This document shows, one piece after another, positions 12,425 through 23,900 of a DNA stretch of 64,000 bases. The stretch comes from Rotaria sp. Silwood1. Its lineage: Eukaryota > Rotifera > Eurotatoria > Philodinida > Philodinidae. The DNA lies in assembly GCA_905250075.1 (NCBI GenBank), contig CAJNOP010000012.1:186001-250000 (forward strand). Direction: 5' to 3'. The position numbers were made by a program, and so were the translations under genes. How positions within the stretch are numbered: position 1 is the first letter of the stretch; each line of letters begins with the position of its first letter. The notes under the pieces are model-generated. The model made no database searches. It saw nothing but the letters and a program-made list of their open reading frames with translations, and was not told where the DNA came from.

Positions 12425-13763
12425 GATGTCTCGATAGACTTAATTTAACGAGATCTGAAATAAATAACCAATTAAATAAAATAAATATGATGTTCGTTTT
12501 AGGATACGAAAAAAAAAATTGACTGTCTTGTTTATAAATTACTTCAACAAGATTTTGGAAGAATACATGGTATATTATGGAGTACCTATCCGGTATCATG
12601 AGTTACCATTGTTGAAGAAAAGTATTTCATTAGTTTCGATGTTATATGAATAAATTATTCATTTTAAAATAAAGAATAAAACAAACAGATAAACAAATTA
12701 AAATTTTTTTTTATTTTAATGAAGCTATCAATTGTATTGTGGCTCCATCTGTACAAATTGTAGCTATATGACAATCCTCAGAGAGCAAAAACAGATTTCA
12801 ATTAGGTTTTTTTTTCATTGAGAAAGAAAAGCCTTTCATCAAAATAAAAGGTTTTCCTATAATAGGTATTTCACCATGTGCCATTTAATATCACATGGTT
12901 GAATACTTTTCAAGAAAGGAAACAGCGGCTATGATGTTACCGATAGAACGTCTGCTGTAGGAATACAAAATAAAATTTTCCAATGATTGATTCTATTTAA
13001 CATATAAATTATATCAACGTTGGAAAACTCTTATTGCTATTCTTTACAAATTTTTTTTCCATTTATCATCAAGTTAATGTAAAGACAAATAAAATCAATT
13101 ATTTTTTCTCTTAACCATTAATAAGAAAACCAATTATGATTTGACGACACTTCAAAACTATTAGTTTTATTGGATTTGAACATTCTTCGACTCTCGAAAT
13201 CAGTGTGCAATAAGAGTGAGTTGAAAAATTATTCCATGAATATTTTCTAGAAATAAATCTCAGCAAATATTATAAGATAAAGTTTCGAAGATCTTTGCTA
13301 TCTATTTCTAACTGTTTATTTCCAATTTTATGTCTTCAATTTATATGATTATACTTTAATCAATTGAGACATGTAAACTGCGTCAACATATACTCTCTAT
13401 GAATGTAATAAATTTCTTTGCCTTTTGTTCTTCAATAATCAAGCCTTAGGAAGCTCATATTATTTTTCAACAGGATTCTTTTGTTTTAACACACAAATTC
13501 TCATTCATGTCACGATTTGCTTGAACGTTCGTACATTAAATATAATCAATAATTCAAAAAATATTTTCAAATCTCAAAAGACATTTCACATATATTCTTG
13601 GAGAGAACAAAATATTTGTTCATCTTTTTTTGTCTAGTTAATATTCAAATATTATTATAAAAACAAAACATCGAGATAATATTATTCTCCTTTTACCAAT
13701 TGATAAATATTAGGTTCTTTAAAGTATTTTATATAATAATATTATTTATTTTTTTTAATTTAT
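12425..13763. other. Intergenic, no gene seen
   Basis: Sequence between RPL24 and the TMEM272-like gene, both on the minus strand. It should hold the RPL24 promoter. The nearest bases contain the acceptor-like TTTCAG ending at 12455. Small ORFs here have no recognisable features. Confidence 0.4.
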
Positions 13764-14768
13764 TTATTCATTAATCAATACGCGAGCACAATATCTTGCA
13801 AAAATAATGAATGAAACTATGAATAATATAACAAATATAGCCAACAGATAAATAATTCCAATTGAAACTAACGTAAATATATATAAAGAATGATTACACC
13901 AATCAATCGGTTGAGTTTCAGTCATATCTTGTGCTGGCCAAAAAATGGACCATGTCCAATAATTTCCCATTAAAAAAGAAACAAGAAGAAAAATAAAAGC
14001 TAACAATTCCATAAACCATATTCCATTATCTTTAAGTCTTTGACCACTAGAACCCTCTTCTAAATGTGCATCATAATCAGTATCGTCATCATCATCTTCA
14101 AGACCAGACTCTTGTCGCTTACGGCGTAATGCTCGTAACATTAACCATAACCAAAAAAGAGAACCAACACCACCGCCAATAAGATGATAAATAATAAGTA
14201 ATGGTTGTATTGGACAATCATTTGAATATTTACATCCTGCATGTATAAAAATGATATTAATTAGAACAAAAGAAAAATACAATTATACGAACCAAATATA
14301 AACATTAAACTGAAGATTATCACCAATATTGCTTCGACAAGGATAATAGGAGCTAAATAGATTCAAAAAAATCGATTAATTTGTTTGATTAAATAGAAGA
14401 AAAAAAAAACAAAATCGAAATCCTTACTACTGATACTGAGTATATGAAATGATCGATGGATATATTCAAAACATGTATCACTTTCTTCTGATGCAATGAT
14501 AAGAGATCCTGTCAATGTATCATATTGAGAATCTAAATAAATATCCCATTGTCCACTGGTAGATTTATTTCCACCTGTATTATTAACACCGTTCTCCGTC
14601 GCGCCAATATTTGTATAACACTGACAACAACAACAACGATACTAGATAAAGAAAGAAAATATGAAGTAACAAAAAGAAAGATAGTAAAAGAAAGAGAAAA
14701 GAAACGTATTATTTATTTATAGGAATACATTGATGACTTACAATACAACGAGACCAAGAATAAGGCAT
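13764..14768 (-). CDS. TMEM272-like four-transmembrane protein
   Basis: Four exons on the minus strand (14768-14742, 14641-14428, 14352-14293, 14236-13764) give 257 residues. The N-terminus is Cys-rich (MPYSWSRCIYRCCCCQCY), a likely palmitoylation region. A soluble segment of about 70 residues follows. Four hydrophobic spans come next: TPIILVEAILVIIFSLMFIF; LLIIYHLIGGGVGSLFWLWL; a span around LLAFIFLLVSFLMGNYWTW; and YIFTLVSIGIIYLLAIFVIL with its continuation. An acidic loop (EDDDDDTDYD) lies between spans 2 and 3. The CP/CPIQP element before span 2 and the overall layout match the poorly characterised TMEM272 family; the function is unknown. The stop codon overlaps an AATAAA signal (GAATAAAT). 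Confidence 0.75.
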
Positions 14769-17700
14769 TAGATATAAAAAAATCTTTAATTACTATCCAA
14801 TTTTGCATGTACATAATTATTAAATGAACATATGTAACGATTCATGACATTAGTTTATAGTTAAAATTGACTTTGTTCAATATGTATATATGTATTTTTC
14901 CTTTTTCCTAATCATCATTGATTATCTATAAATCATCGAAAGCAAAAAAAAAAAAAGAAGAATAGGATGGAGGGAGGGAGAGAGAGAACAAGAGAGGATG
15001 GTGCATGAAATGAAAATCAGTTTAATATTCTCGGCTTTTTCCTCATCTATCTATCTCTCGATGTTGAGCTGTTGTTTCTCGAGAGCAAGCCGTCAGTCTC
15101 ACAAAACAATATGTTGACACTCGCTTCATCCTCAGAGAGAAAACTGAAACGAAGAATGAATGTTATGCTGCATAGTCGAACGATTAGATTTCTCCTATTC
15201 CTTCCTTTCTATAGCTGTCTTCTATTTGTATATATTTCTCGACGTGCTAGTAGCCGTTCTCTTTAGTCTAATTCAATTACGATCGAAAAAACAAGTAATG
15301 ATTTACGCACAACTTATTCAATGATAATAGTCAAACAATTGATTGCTGAACATAATTATTTATTGTTTTTTACTGTGTATATATCAGTATCTACATATAC
15401 ATTTATCTAGATTTTTTTTTTAATTATCCATAATCAAATATACGAATTCTTATTTTTGATGCATCAAAGTGCATAGAAATAGAATTCTAATCAATTGATT
15501 GTAGATATTATATTGGAATGTAATCGTGCATAATATACAATTGATTTCCGATGCGAAAATAATCAGACTAACTTTACGTGTTTTGAATATGTTTTTTTTT
15601 TTTTTTGTAAAGAAATTATATTCCTCTTTATTATGGATATTCTTTCCGGAATGGCTACAGAATTCTGGTATTTTTCACAGTCGACGAAGCCGCCTTTGTA
15701 CGATCGACAGTTGATTTATGATAGGTTTTTTTTGTATGAAAACAACTGTTAATAGAAGATTTACATTAACAAAATTGAAAAGAAATCAATCAAAATTTGT
15801 TTCAAATGTTAGATGAATTTAAGTAAGAATGTCATAGAACTGCTTTCATATAAGATATATTATAATGCATATAATAGATCCGAAAAAATAGATTCCAGTA
15901 TATATATATATATATTGTTAAATTTATGCATTATCATGTAATCAGATCCGTTGTTTGCCTATCAATAAAATGCATTATTTCGTGAAGAATATATGAAAAA
16001 ATAAATCAAGCTAAAATTTTAAGAACTTTTTATTAAAATAATGAATATGAATTGGAGAAGTATATGAAATATTAATTGATAAATGCTATTCTCCATTTTT
16101 CATTAATCATTTTTTATAATAATTGATCGATTCTATTTTCCAATATGTGTCTCATAGGGACTCGAACAATATTTATCAAGTAACATGAAATTATAGGTTA
16201 GAATCATTCCAAGAATATTAATACATATGTTAACATCCAATATCGGATTGACGAGAAAACTGATCTTAAAACTCGAACTAGTTTGTAAATCAATATTGTA
16301 TCCGAATGCTTATTGATGAACTGCCAGAGATCAATGACACTTTAATTAATATAATTATTAGTGAATAAATTAAGAAACGATTCAAACGTTTATGGACAGT
16401 TTTCTATTGAAGTAGTTCTTGCTTGTAGAATCATCCATAACCTCACAGTTCAGAGTTAATATTGAACTACCATTGTTGTCTCTAGTTCATCAATAAGTAT
16501 CTGAATATAACATCGATCTACAAAATAATCCGATTGTTAATGTCAGTTGCCTTGATATTGGGTGCAAAACATATATTTTAGTCATTCATGAATTGAAAAT
16601 ATGACAACATAGGACAGCTTGAAGTCATATCAACCGTTGTCTATAAAATGTATGATGTTGACACAATTTCTTTATTTCTTTTTTTTGTCATATCATATTT
16701 AGCAACTCATTTGAATTGATGATTTATTTATCTACTAACTTATGTAATACTTTAATCACGAAGCAGTTCGTTTTGTGATATTATCAGAAAACTTCACTGT
16801 TTCAAGAATTTTGTTTTTGCTTGAAAATTCATATCAATTTACGAATATCTTACACATATTACAATATCAATCAAAACATAAATTGTTTTAATATAATATT
16901 AATATTCGTTGTTATATGTATATGCCATTATTGAATAAACATTCGAATATCATTTGTACTACAAAAGATCGGAGTGGAGGAAAAAATCGAGGAATATATA
17001 TTCTAAAATATATATCTATATCTGACCACTTTTCATCATAAGAATAGCAAGCCATTTACATAATAATTAAGTACAATAATAATACGATTTGCATTTATGA
17101 ATAAACATTGTACCGACATAAAAAAATGGGCGGATCAATAATAAAGAAGACAAGTGGATAATAATCAAAAAGAAATCTTTCGGCTCTTTTTAAAAAAACA
17201 ATTTTCATATAAATGTAAAAAAAAAGCCGATTTCGTTCAATACTTGCAAATGTTCTGACAAAAAAAAAAGAAGTTATTTCTTATAAACATATTGAAAATA
17301 AGAAACGAAATTTCGCTTTAATTTGCTAATAATAATAATAATAGGAGTCAACATTATAGAAAGACATCTATGATTGTCTTTAGGAGTAAGATGCTTCCAT
17401 TTTATTCTATGATGTTATTTAAGTAAGTTTGTAGCAACATGTTGCCAGATAAGTTAATCTTTCACTATGCTTATATGATGAAATAATTTACAGAACATAA
17501 AAAGAATGGTTAAAAATAGATATGTGAATCTTCAGTTTACTAGTTAAAATGGAAATAAAGAAAACATCATCCTTAGGTAATGAACAGATAAATGACTTCT
17601 TAGTAGTGTAATTAAGAATTAACTCTTTGTCAGTTTCTTTTGATTAAATAAATGTTATTCTTTATTTCTAATCTATATTTTCTGTAATGCAAATGATCTA

Positions 17701-19096
17701 TGTCAACATTCAAATAAATAATGAAAATAGATGAGTATTATCAAGTCAAAAAAAATGTATAAATGGATGTAAGTGTGATGTTTTAAGTAGTATGCGTTAT
17801 TGATAATACTTTCACAAGTAAATGCATTACTCACAAGAAGCGACACAACAAAAGTGTACCTAATGTACTTTAAGAGATTTGTATTGAATCGTTGTCATCA
17901 TCACAATGAAGAAAAAAATGTTTACTTAAGGATAATAGACTGTTCTAAAGAACGCAAATTTGATACTTTCGTATTATAAACTGAAAGTAATCAGTTAAAA
18001 CTGTTCTAATGTAACATACCATTGATTTTCTTCAACAAATTCTTATCATAATTAGTGTAAAATATAGAAGAAGTTTCATCGAGTTTATGCGTAAATCTGT
18101 TCCAATAGAAAACTTCTCTTAAGTTATTCATTAATTTCTCATGAGATAAGAACTTTAATAAGAATATTTAAATCAAAATATGCCTAGCTTTGGCGGCTTT
18201 TAAAACCTTCAAAAATTCTTCCTAAACCTCAAAATCATTTTGATTTTTTTCAATAAATTCTTTTAAGTATAAATTATAAAAACAAATAAAATACAATAGA
18301 AAATTCTTAGTTTTCTATTGAGGGTAGAGATGTAATGAAATTCGAACATAACAATATAAATGCGAAATTTTATTACAGATAAGTAGTTAAAATTGATTAA
18401 TAATTTTCATTACATCAAACTATCATCAATAAGTTCACTCGAAGCTCATTCTTCATGATAGACTGATAAAAATAATCTCATAGATATATATATATATCAA
18501 TTCATGAAGAAAATGACGTCTCAAATGTATGAATACATCTGTTTGATGATACATAAATACAAAGCAGACACACCTTCACAAATGAACACTAGGAACTGGC
18601 ACGAAACGTCAACTAGTAATAAAAACGAGCCACTCCATGAAACGATAATCAATAATTTATCTCGATGCTAAATAAACCATAGATTTTGCATGCGTAAAAT
18701 ATTGATAATGAAATTATTTCTGGAATTAGATTTTGTTTTCTTTCATAGAGAAACGTGCTCTACTTATTTTACTCTCTTTATGAAATAACTTGATTAACAA
18801 CAAAAGAAAAACTTCAAGGAAGAATCAAATTCATAATTAAATTATCGAGAATTATATATTTAAAATAAATTAATCAGATGTTTAATACAGAGAAATTGAA
18901 TTGAAACTAACCAGTGTCGATAAAATAATCATTGAATAATGAAAATAATACAAAGAACGAAGATTATTATGTAGATTGAACTTTCTTCAAAGTTTGAAGT
19001 GAAAACCGATTTCTTATTATATCATGTTTCTTTTTTAAGATTTATTCCAGTAGGAATATATGTTGATAGAATCCAACAAAACTTGAATTCAATATA
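14769..19096. other. Long gene-poor stretch
   Basis: About 4.3 kb without an exon I can support. It contains a GA-rich tract near 14965-15000, TA dinucleotide runs near 15900 and 18485, and a short perfect hairpin near 18295-18322 (CAATAGAAAA, 7-base loop, TTTTCTATTG). The ORFs at 15072 and 15526 carry no recognisable domain. Confidence 0.4.
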
Positions 19097-19859
19097 TACT
19101 TAGGGCAATTCAAGAGTAATGGCAAACATACTATAAATTCCTTACAAAAAGTTTTAGGAATCTTTCTCTCCGTATATTCTGATAGAAAAAAAGAATGCTT
19201 TATATTTCTATGCTATTTGATAATGTATTATACGTTTTCCTAGTACATTGTCTAGTCTTTGTTTAATCAATTTCCTAAGTATCAGAAAAATGGTTTTTCA
19301 TCAAAAAGAAAACAAAAAAAAATTTTTCACAGAAATTGCCGGATAACGCACTTAAAGCTGTGACTAAAATATTCATAACGTCTGAGTAGTTAATTCTAAA
19401 CTTATGAGCCTTGTGCAGTTTTGTAGATCTTTCATGGGGTGGTTTCAATACACACCTCACAATTGGCAATTAGCTGTAAAGACTTCATGAGTAGGTTTGT
19501 TTTCGAAGAGATCAATTGAAAACCTCAAAAAGAATCGTGCTAAAACAATTTATAATATACAATACGATGTATCTTCATCTCTTCTTTCCAACAATGAAAA
19601 ATCACAGCTTGCTATCTTGTTTCTATCAAAATTTATACAATAAAAATATCCGCTAAATAAACATTAGTATTACCAACATATATAATAGAAAAATAAATCT
19701 TATCATAAATTTATTATTATGATAGTAGTTGAAGTATAATCAAAATGTGTCGAAAATAGAGCATTTTTTTTCTCTCAGAGTATACGAAGAGAAAATTTCT
19801 TAAAGCTTCTTGTAAGGAATCATAGTACCTTCGCAACTACTTTTGGATTGCCCTAAGTA
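19097..19859. mobile_element. Tc1/mariner-like non-autonomous element with long inverted repeats
   Basis: Terminal inverted repeats of about 100 bp begin TACTTAGGGCAAT at 19097 and end ATTGCCCTAAGTA at 19859. The two arms match at most positions over about 100 bases. TA dinucleotides flank both ends (19095-19096, 19860-19861), as expected for Tc1/mariner integration. The 763-bp body encodes no recognisable transposase; the 64-residue minus-strand ORF at 19275-19469 resembles nothing I know. Confidence 0.75.
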
Positions 19860-20266
19860 TATTTCGGTGAATTTTTATGTGTAGATTAGAATGAACATTA
19901 TAAGTACTAAGAGGTGCAAGAATATTTCATCTTCGTTAACATCAAAACTATTGATAGCAAACTACGTTTGCTGATGTTTGCTATTTCTGATTCATTCTTT
20001 TAAGAATGAAGCATACCTATTTGAGTCAAACATAGTGATGACTAAAATTCGGATGCATAGTATTATGAGGTGCAGTTTTTTCTCTTCCTCTAATATATGG
20101 ATACAAAAATATACCAAAAACGTAATTTTACTTCACTAGTCGTGATTTTACACTGTGCGATTTTTCATATCGTTACGACAAGCTAATAAGTCATACATTT
20201 ATTTCTTCCGTTAGTTAAGACATTGCAAAAAAACACTCTTGTACTAGTTACATTAATGATTAATTA

Positions 20267-20366
20267 NNNNNNNNNNNNNNNNNNNNNNNNNNNNNNNNNN
20301 NNNNNNNNNNNNNNNNNNNNNNNNNNNNNNNNNNNNNNNNNNNNNNNNNNNNNNNNNNNNNNNNNN
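20267..20366. other. Assembly gap (100 N)
   Basis: A run of exactly 100 N, the conventional scaffold gap of unknown size. It lies just upstream of the DUF4430-like exon and probably hides that gene's 5' exons. Confidence 0.99.
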
Positions 20367-20455
20367 GGTCAGACTAACACTATTTACGTATGTTATTTTG
20401 CTCTGATCCAACAAGTTCTTCTAGTGTTTATTTTTGTTCTTCTTTCCTGATATAG

Positions 20456-21022
20456 GAGTCAGAAATCTTTACGTCTGGACGCAATGTCACGACCGAATCC
20501 GGCGGGACACATCATTGTGACGGTACGAATTTGAACAGCAATCCAACACCTGGACCAACTGCTACGAGTGCTCTCGCTGACGCTGCCGATCGTGGTCATT
20601 TCACTTGGGACGGCACGTTTTATACACAATTCGATGACTTCTTCATTACGCGTATCGATAAAGACCAACAAACAGCCACACAATTCTGGGGTCTTCTAGT
20701 TAATTTTAACTACACGCCAGTTGGAGGCTGTCAAACACGTGTCCACCTTAACGATGAAGTTCTTTTCGCCTTTGATGCATTCAGTAAACAATTTTTTCTC
20801 AAGCTTACAGGACCCCTAACTGCTCGTCGTCGTTCGACACAAATATTCTATGTCACAGATGGCTCTACAGGTGCACCAATCTCAGGTGCGAACGTAGATG
20901 GATATAAATCAGACTCCAATGGAAAGGTGAAGATTACTTTCATGACAAGGGGCTTAAAGACACTGAAAGCCGAGCGCAGTGATTCTATTCGTTCAAACGT
21001 AATCTATGTTCAAGTGAAATAG
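20456..21022 (+). CDS. DUF4430-like protein, C-terminal exon (5' end missing)
   Basis: An open frame of 188 residues follows an acceptor-like site (CTGATATAG ending at 20455); the upstream exons are absent or in the gap. The first half contains FTWDGTFYTQFDDFFITRI, FWGLLVNFNYTPVGGCQ and DEVLFAFDAFSKQFFLKLTG. This matches the DUF4430/transcobalamin C-terminal-like pattern (W-G-L-x-N ... GGCQ ... GD-V-L-A-DAF), as I recall it from secreted fungal proteins. The second half (STGAPISGANVDGYKSDSNG...) looks like a small beta-sandwich of the carboxypeptidase-regulatory type. Function unknown; probably extracellular. Codon use is richer in G and C than in neighbouring genes, a hint of foreign origin. 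The internal ATG/TTG is not a convincing start, so I treat it as 5'-partial. Confidence 0.65.
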   Translation, partial: ESEIFTSGRNVTTESGGTHHCDGTNLNSNPTPGPTATSALADAADRGHFTWDGTFYTQFDDFFITRIDKDQQTATQFWGLLVNFNYTPVGGCQTRVHLNDEVLFAFDAFSKQFFLKLTGPLTARRRSTQIFYVTDGSTGAPISGANVDGYKSDSNGKVKITFMTRGLKTLKAERSDSIRSNVIYVQVK

Positions 21023-21107
21023 TTGGTAGGAGCTTCACACGGTGAATTGTTTATTGAACCTATCATATTGATCTTTCATCAAAATTTGTTTTGCTTATTT
21101 TATTGTT

Positions 21108-21113
21108 AATAAA
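21108..21113 (+). terminator. Polyadenylation signal AATAAA
   Basis: AATAAA lies 86 bases after the stop codon of the DUF4430-like gene, followed by a T-rich stretch. It is the first canonical signal downstream and the likely 3' end of that transcript. Confidence 0.5.
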
Positions 21114-22736
21114 AGTCTTTCAAAGTATAACAATGTCGTATCACCAGAAATGACAAATAGAACTGCTACTGATCTTTTGAGCATGCATTCGGTGAACTAC
21201 TATTTGAGCGGCTCAATGTGGATTTGGATCCTATTGTTGTTTTCATCCTTATAAACAACCAGATCCATACCCAAACTCATAAAATAAAAATTTCATTATA
21301 GCGAAAAATACGTTAAGTAAGGAGTCCAAATGCATACACAACCGACTATCAACATGTTCTACTTGGTACTTTATTAAAAAGATAGACGTTGCAACTTTCA
21401 TAGTTCGAAAGAGACCGTCTTGCTGCATGATTCAATGAATAATTTAACGATACCGATTAATGATCATATTATTAGTCAGTAGCCTTCAGAAAAATATTGA
21501 TAGCTTTATGACGATGACACAGAAGTTTAGTTTGAAAAATGTGCTAAGTTTGTAGATTCACGATTCTCATTCACACTTTCACAGACTAGAATTGTATCTA
21601 TAACTCTTAAACGGGTCTCGATAAAAATTTCGATTTTCGATGTGGATTGCGAGCATGCGAAACTAGTGTATTTTTTAGAATGAAACTTTTTTGTTACCTT
21701 CATAGAACTATTAATATTTTTCTGAAGCCTATTGACTTACGATTCGGGCACCAATCGACATTGATAAAAATCATACATGAGACCGTGTTGTGGCAGAGAC
21801 TCTTTCAAATTGAAAAACTCTCAAATAGCTCTCTAGCTCTAGTTCTACCAAAATTTATTTGCAATCAAAGACTAACTGATGCACATCTTTATGATTACTG
21901 CACATTGAAAAGCATCTTAGGATATTCTTGCTGTATTTTCATGGCAAACAATTGAATCTTTCTTTCAAAGGATGATTATTTTTATAAGCTAAACGGCAAA
22001 GAACAGTAATAATAACAAATATGGGTATCTTTATTTAGAATGGAAGATTTTTAAAAAAAACTGTTCTATTGAACAGTATAAATAAAGATGTGAAAGTGTC
22101 TTTTACATATTGTCAGAAGATCAAATGAAAAATGATATATCATTTCGAGGATTTTTATTGTTATAAGTTTTAAAATTCAAACACATCCAACTGACTGAGT
22201 TTTAATTTTCTTCTTGTTGTATTTAAACAAATTATTTTTACAATGAATATTTCATTTTAACAATGTATGTTATCGTTAAAACTAAATTGAACAGATTAAA
22301 AAGAAATACTATTGAATACACACAATTCGACTTTATACTTAATAATATGCGAAGAAACTATCATACGCATTCGCAGTATCTTTAGATTAAATAAACTCCA
22401 ATAGTTGCATACTGTCTTTGCTTTTAGATCAAATTATATAATGTTTATCAATTAGGTTTCAAATTATAAAATGGAAAAACGTTTGATATTATGACTTTTT
22501 GGACGAATTTTACAGCGTAAGGGTTTGCATTTGCATTGATATTTGAAGAACTGCAAAATGCACTCGACTCTTTTTCTTTTTTCTTTGCGTATTTCAAAAG
22601 GATGCAAAAGAACGAAAAATAATAAAAAAAAACTACCACGTGTGTAACTTTCGAACTTTTTGTATGAAGAAAGAAAAAGAATGATCGTAGTATAATATAT
22701 AACTCTACTATATTCTTACTTACAATAGAATAAAAA
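21114..22736. other. Intergenic, no gene seen
   Basis: AT-rich spacer between the DUF4430-like gene and the thioesterase. The ORF at 21647-21955 (102 residues) has no recognisable domain and no supported start, so I do not call it. Confidence 0.35.
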
Positions 22737-23900
22737 ATGACTATCAATTCAAAGTTTTTTACATATTCTCTTTTAAAACATCGTTCAATATTTAATTTTG
22801 TCATTCATCGTTGTTTATCATCACAAAGACCAACACTTTATGAAACACTTAAAGTCATTGAAAGTTCAACTGACGTTTTTATTCAACCTGCTGATTCATT
22901 ATTCGTATTTCCTAATCGAAAAAGTGTATTTGGTGGCCAATTAATTGGTTCAGCTGTATATGCAGCACAAAAAACACTTACAAGAGATTTTCCACTACAT
23001 AGTCTTCATTCATATTTTTTAACAGCAACTGATAATTCATCAGATATATCATATACAGTTGCTCGATTACGTGATGGTCAATCATTTGAAACACGAAGTG
23101 TAACAGCTCGACAAGACAATCGTATTGTATTTGAATGTTCAATGAATTTTCATCAAACAGAAAAAGGTAATATGGAACATCAATTACCTATGCCTCATAC
23201 CGGTAAGTTTTATTTATTTGACATCAATAAAATCTATAATATAATCATTTATTCTCTTTTGTTTCTTTTTTTTCCAGATGTTACACCACCTGAAAAACTT
23301 CTTTCAATGCATGATCATTTTCAAAATCTTCTTGATGATAAACGTCTTAAACCGGAACTTAAACCACTAATTGAACTTGCACTTCAAATGCCGGCACGCA
23401 TTGATGTGCGACATTGTCATCAACGTGATTTACTTGAACCAGAACCTGTATGGCCAGCACGAGAACTTGTTTGGATAAAATCATTAGATCCTTTACCTGA
23501 TTATTCACATATACATCGATCAGCTGTTGCTTATTGTAGTGATCGAGTTTTATTACATAGTGCTTTTCTTCCGTATGCCATTAATCCTTATAATCGTCGA
23601 ATTAAAATGCAAGCATCACTTGATCATTCAATGTGGTTTCATGATGATTTTATTTTTGATACAACAAATGACAATAATGTTATTGAAGAAAAAGTTATAA
23701 CAAAACCGGTTCGACGTAGTTCAGATATACCGCCTATTCCATCTAAAGTACCTGTACGTGCTGATGATTGGTTATTGTATGAATTAGAATGTCCTATTCA
23801 TATGAATAATCGTGCTTGGACTTTTGGTCGAATATGGTCTAGAAATGGACGGCTTATTGTAACATGTGCTCAGGAAGGTGTTATACGATGTCATGTATGA
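22737..23900 (+). CDS. ACOT8: Acyl-CoA thioesterase, ACOT8/TesB double hot-dog family
   Basis: Two exons (22737-23202 and 23278-23900) around a 75-bp intron give 362 residues. The intron length is a multiple of three without a stop, so the unspliced frame stays open; splicing is preferred because GTAAG...CCAG removes residues foreign to the family. The N-terminal hot dog includes VFGGQLIGSAVYAA and HSLHSYFL; the C-terminal one includes SLDHSMWFH (TesB catalytic Asp region) and VTCAQEGVIR (conserved Gln). The family hydrolyses acyl-CoA to free acid and CoA. Animal ACOT8 is peroxisomal and ends in a PTS1 tripeptide. This protein ends RCHV, without PTS1, and begins with about 30 residues lacking acids and rich in Phe, Arg and Ser, like a mitochondrial presequence. 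Localisation is therefore uncertain. Confidence 0.88.
   Translation: MTINSKFFTYSLLKHRSIFNFVIHRCLSSQRPTLYETLKVIESSTDVFIQPADSLFVFPNRKSVFGGQLIGSAVYAAQKTLTRDFPLHSLHSYFLTATDNSSDISYTVARLRDGQSFETRSVTARQDNRIVFECSMNFHQTEKGNMEHQLPMPHTGKFYLFDINKIYNIIIYSLLFLFFPDVTPPEKLLSMHDHFQNLLDDKRLKPELKPLIELALQMPARIDVRHCHQRDLLEPEPVWPARELVWIKSLDPLPDYSHIHRSAVAYCSDRVLLHSAFLPYAINPYNRRIKMQASLDHSMWFHDDFIFDTTNDNNVIEEKVITKPVRRSSDIPPIPSKVPVRADDWLLYELECPIHMNNRAWTFGRIWSRNGRLIVTCAQEGVIRCHV

Noticed and set aside
19275-19469. Transposase remnant inside the inverted-repeat element
   Set aside because: No DDE or helix-turn-helix motif visible in the 64 residues.
21647-21955. 102-residue ORF upstream of the thioesterase
   Set aside because: No convincing start codon, domain or codon signal; open by chance in AT-rich DNA.
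22448-22804. 118-residue minus-strand ORF over the thioesterase start
   Set aside because: Overlaps the presequence of the real gene and has only AT-driven Phe/Lys/Ser composition.
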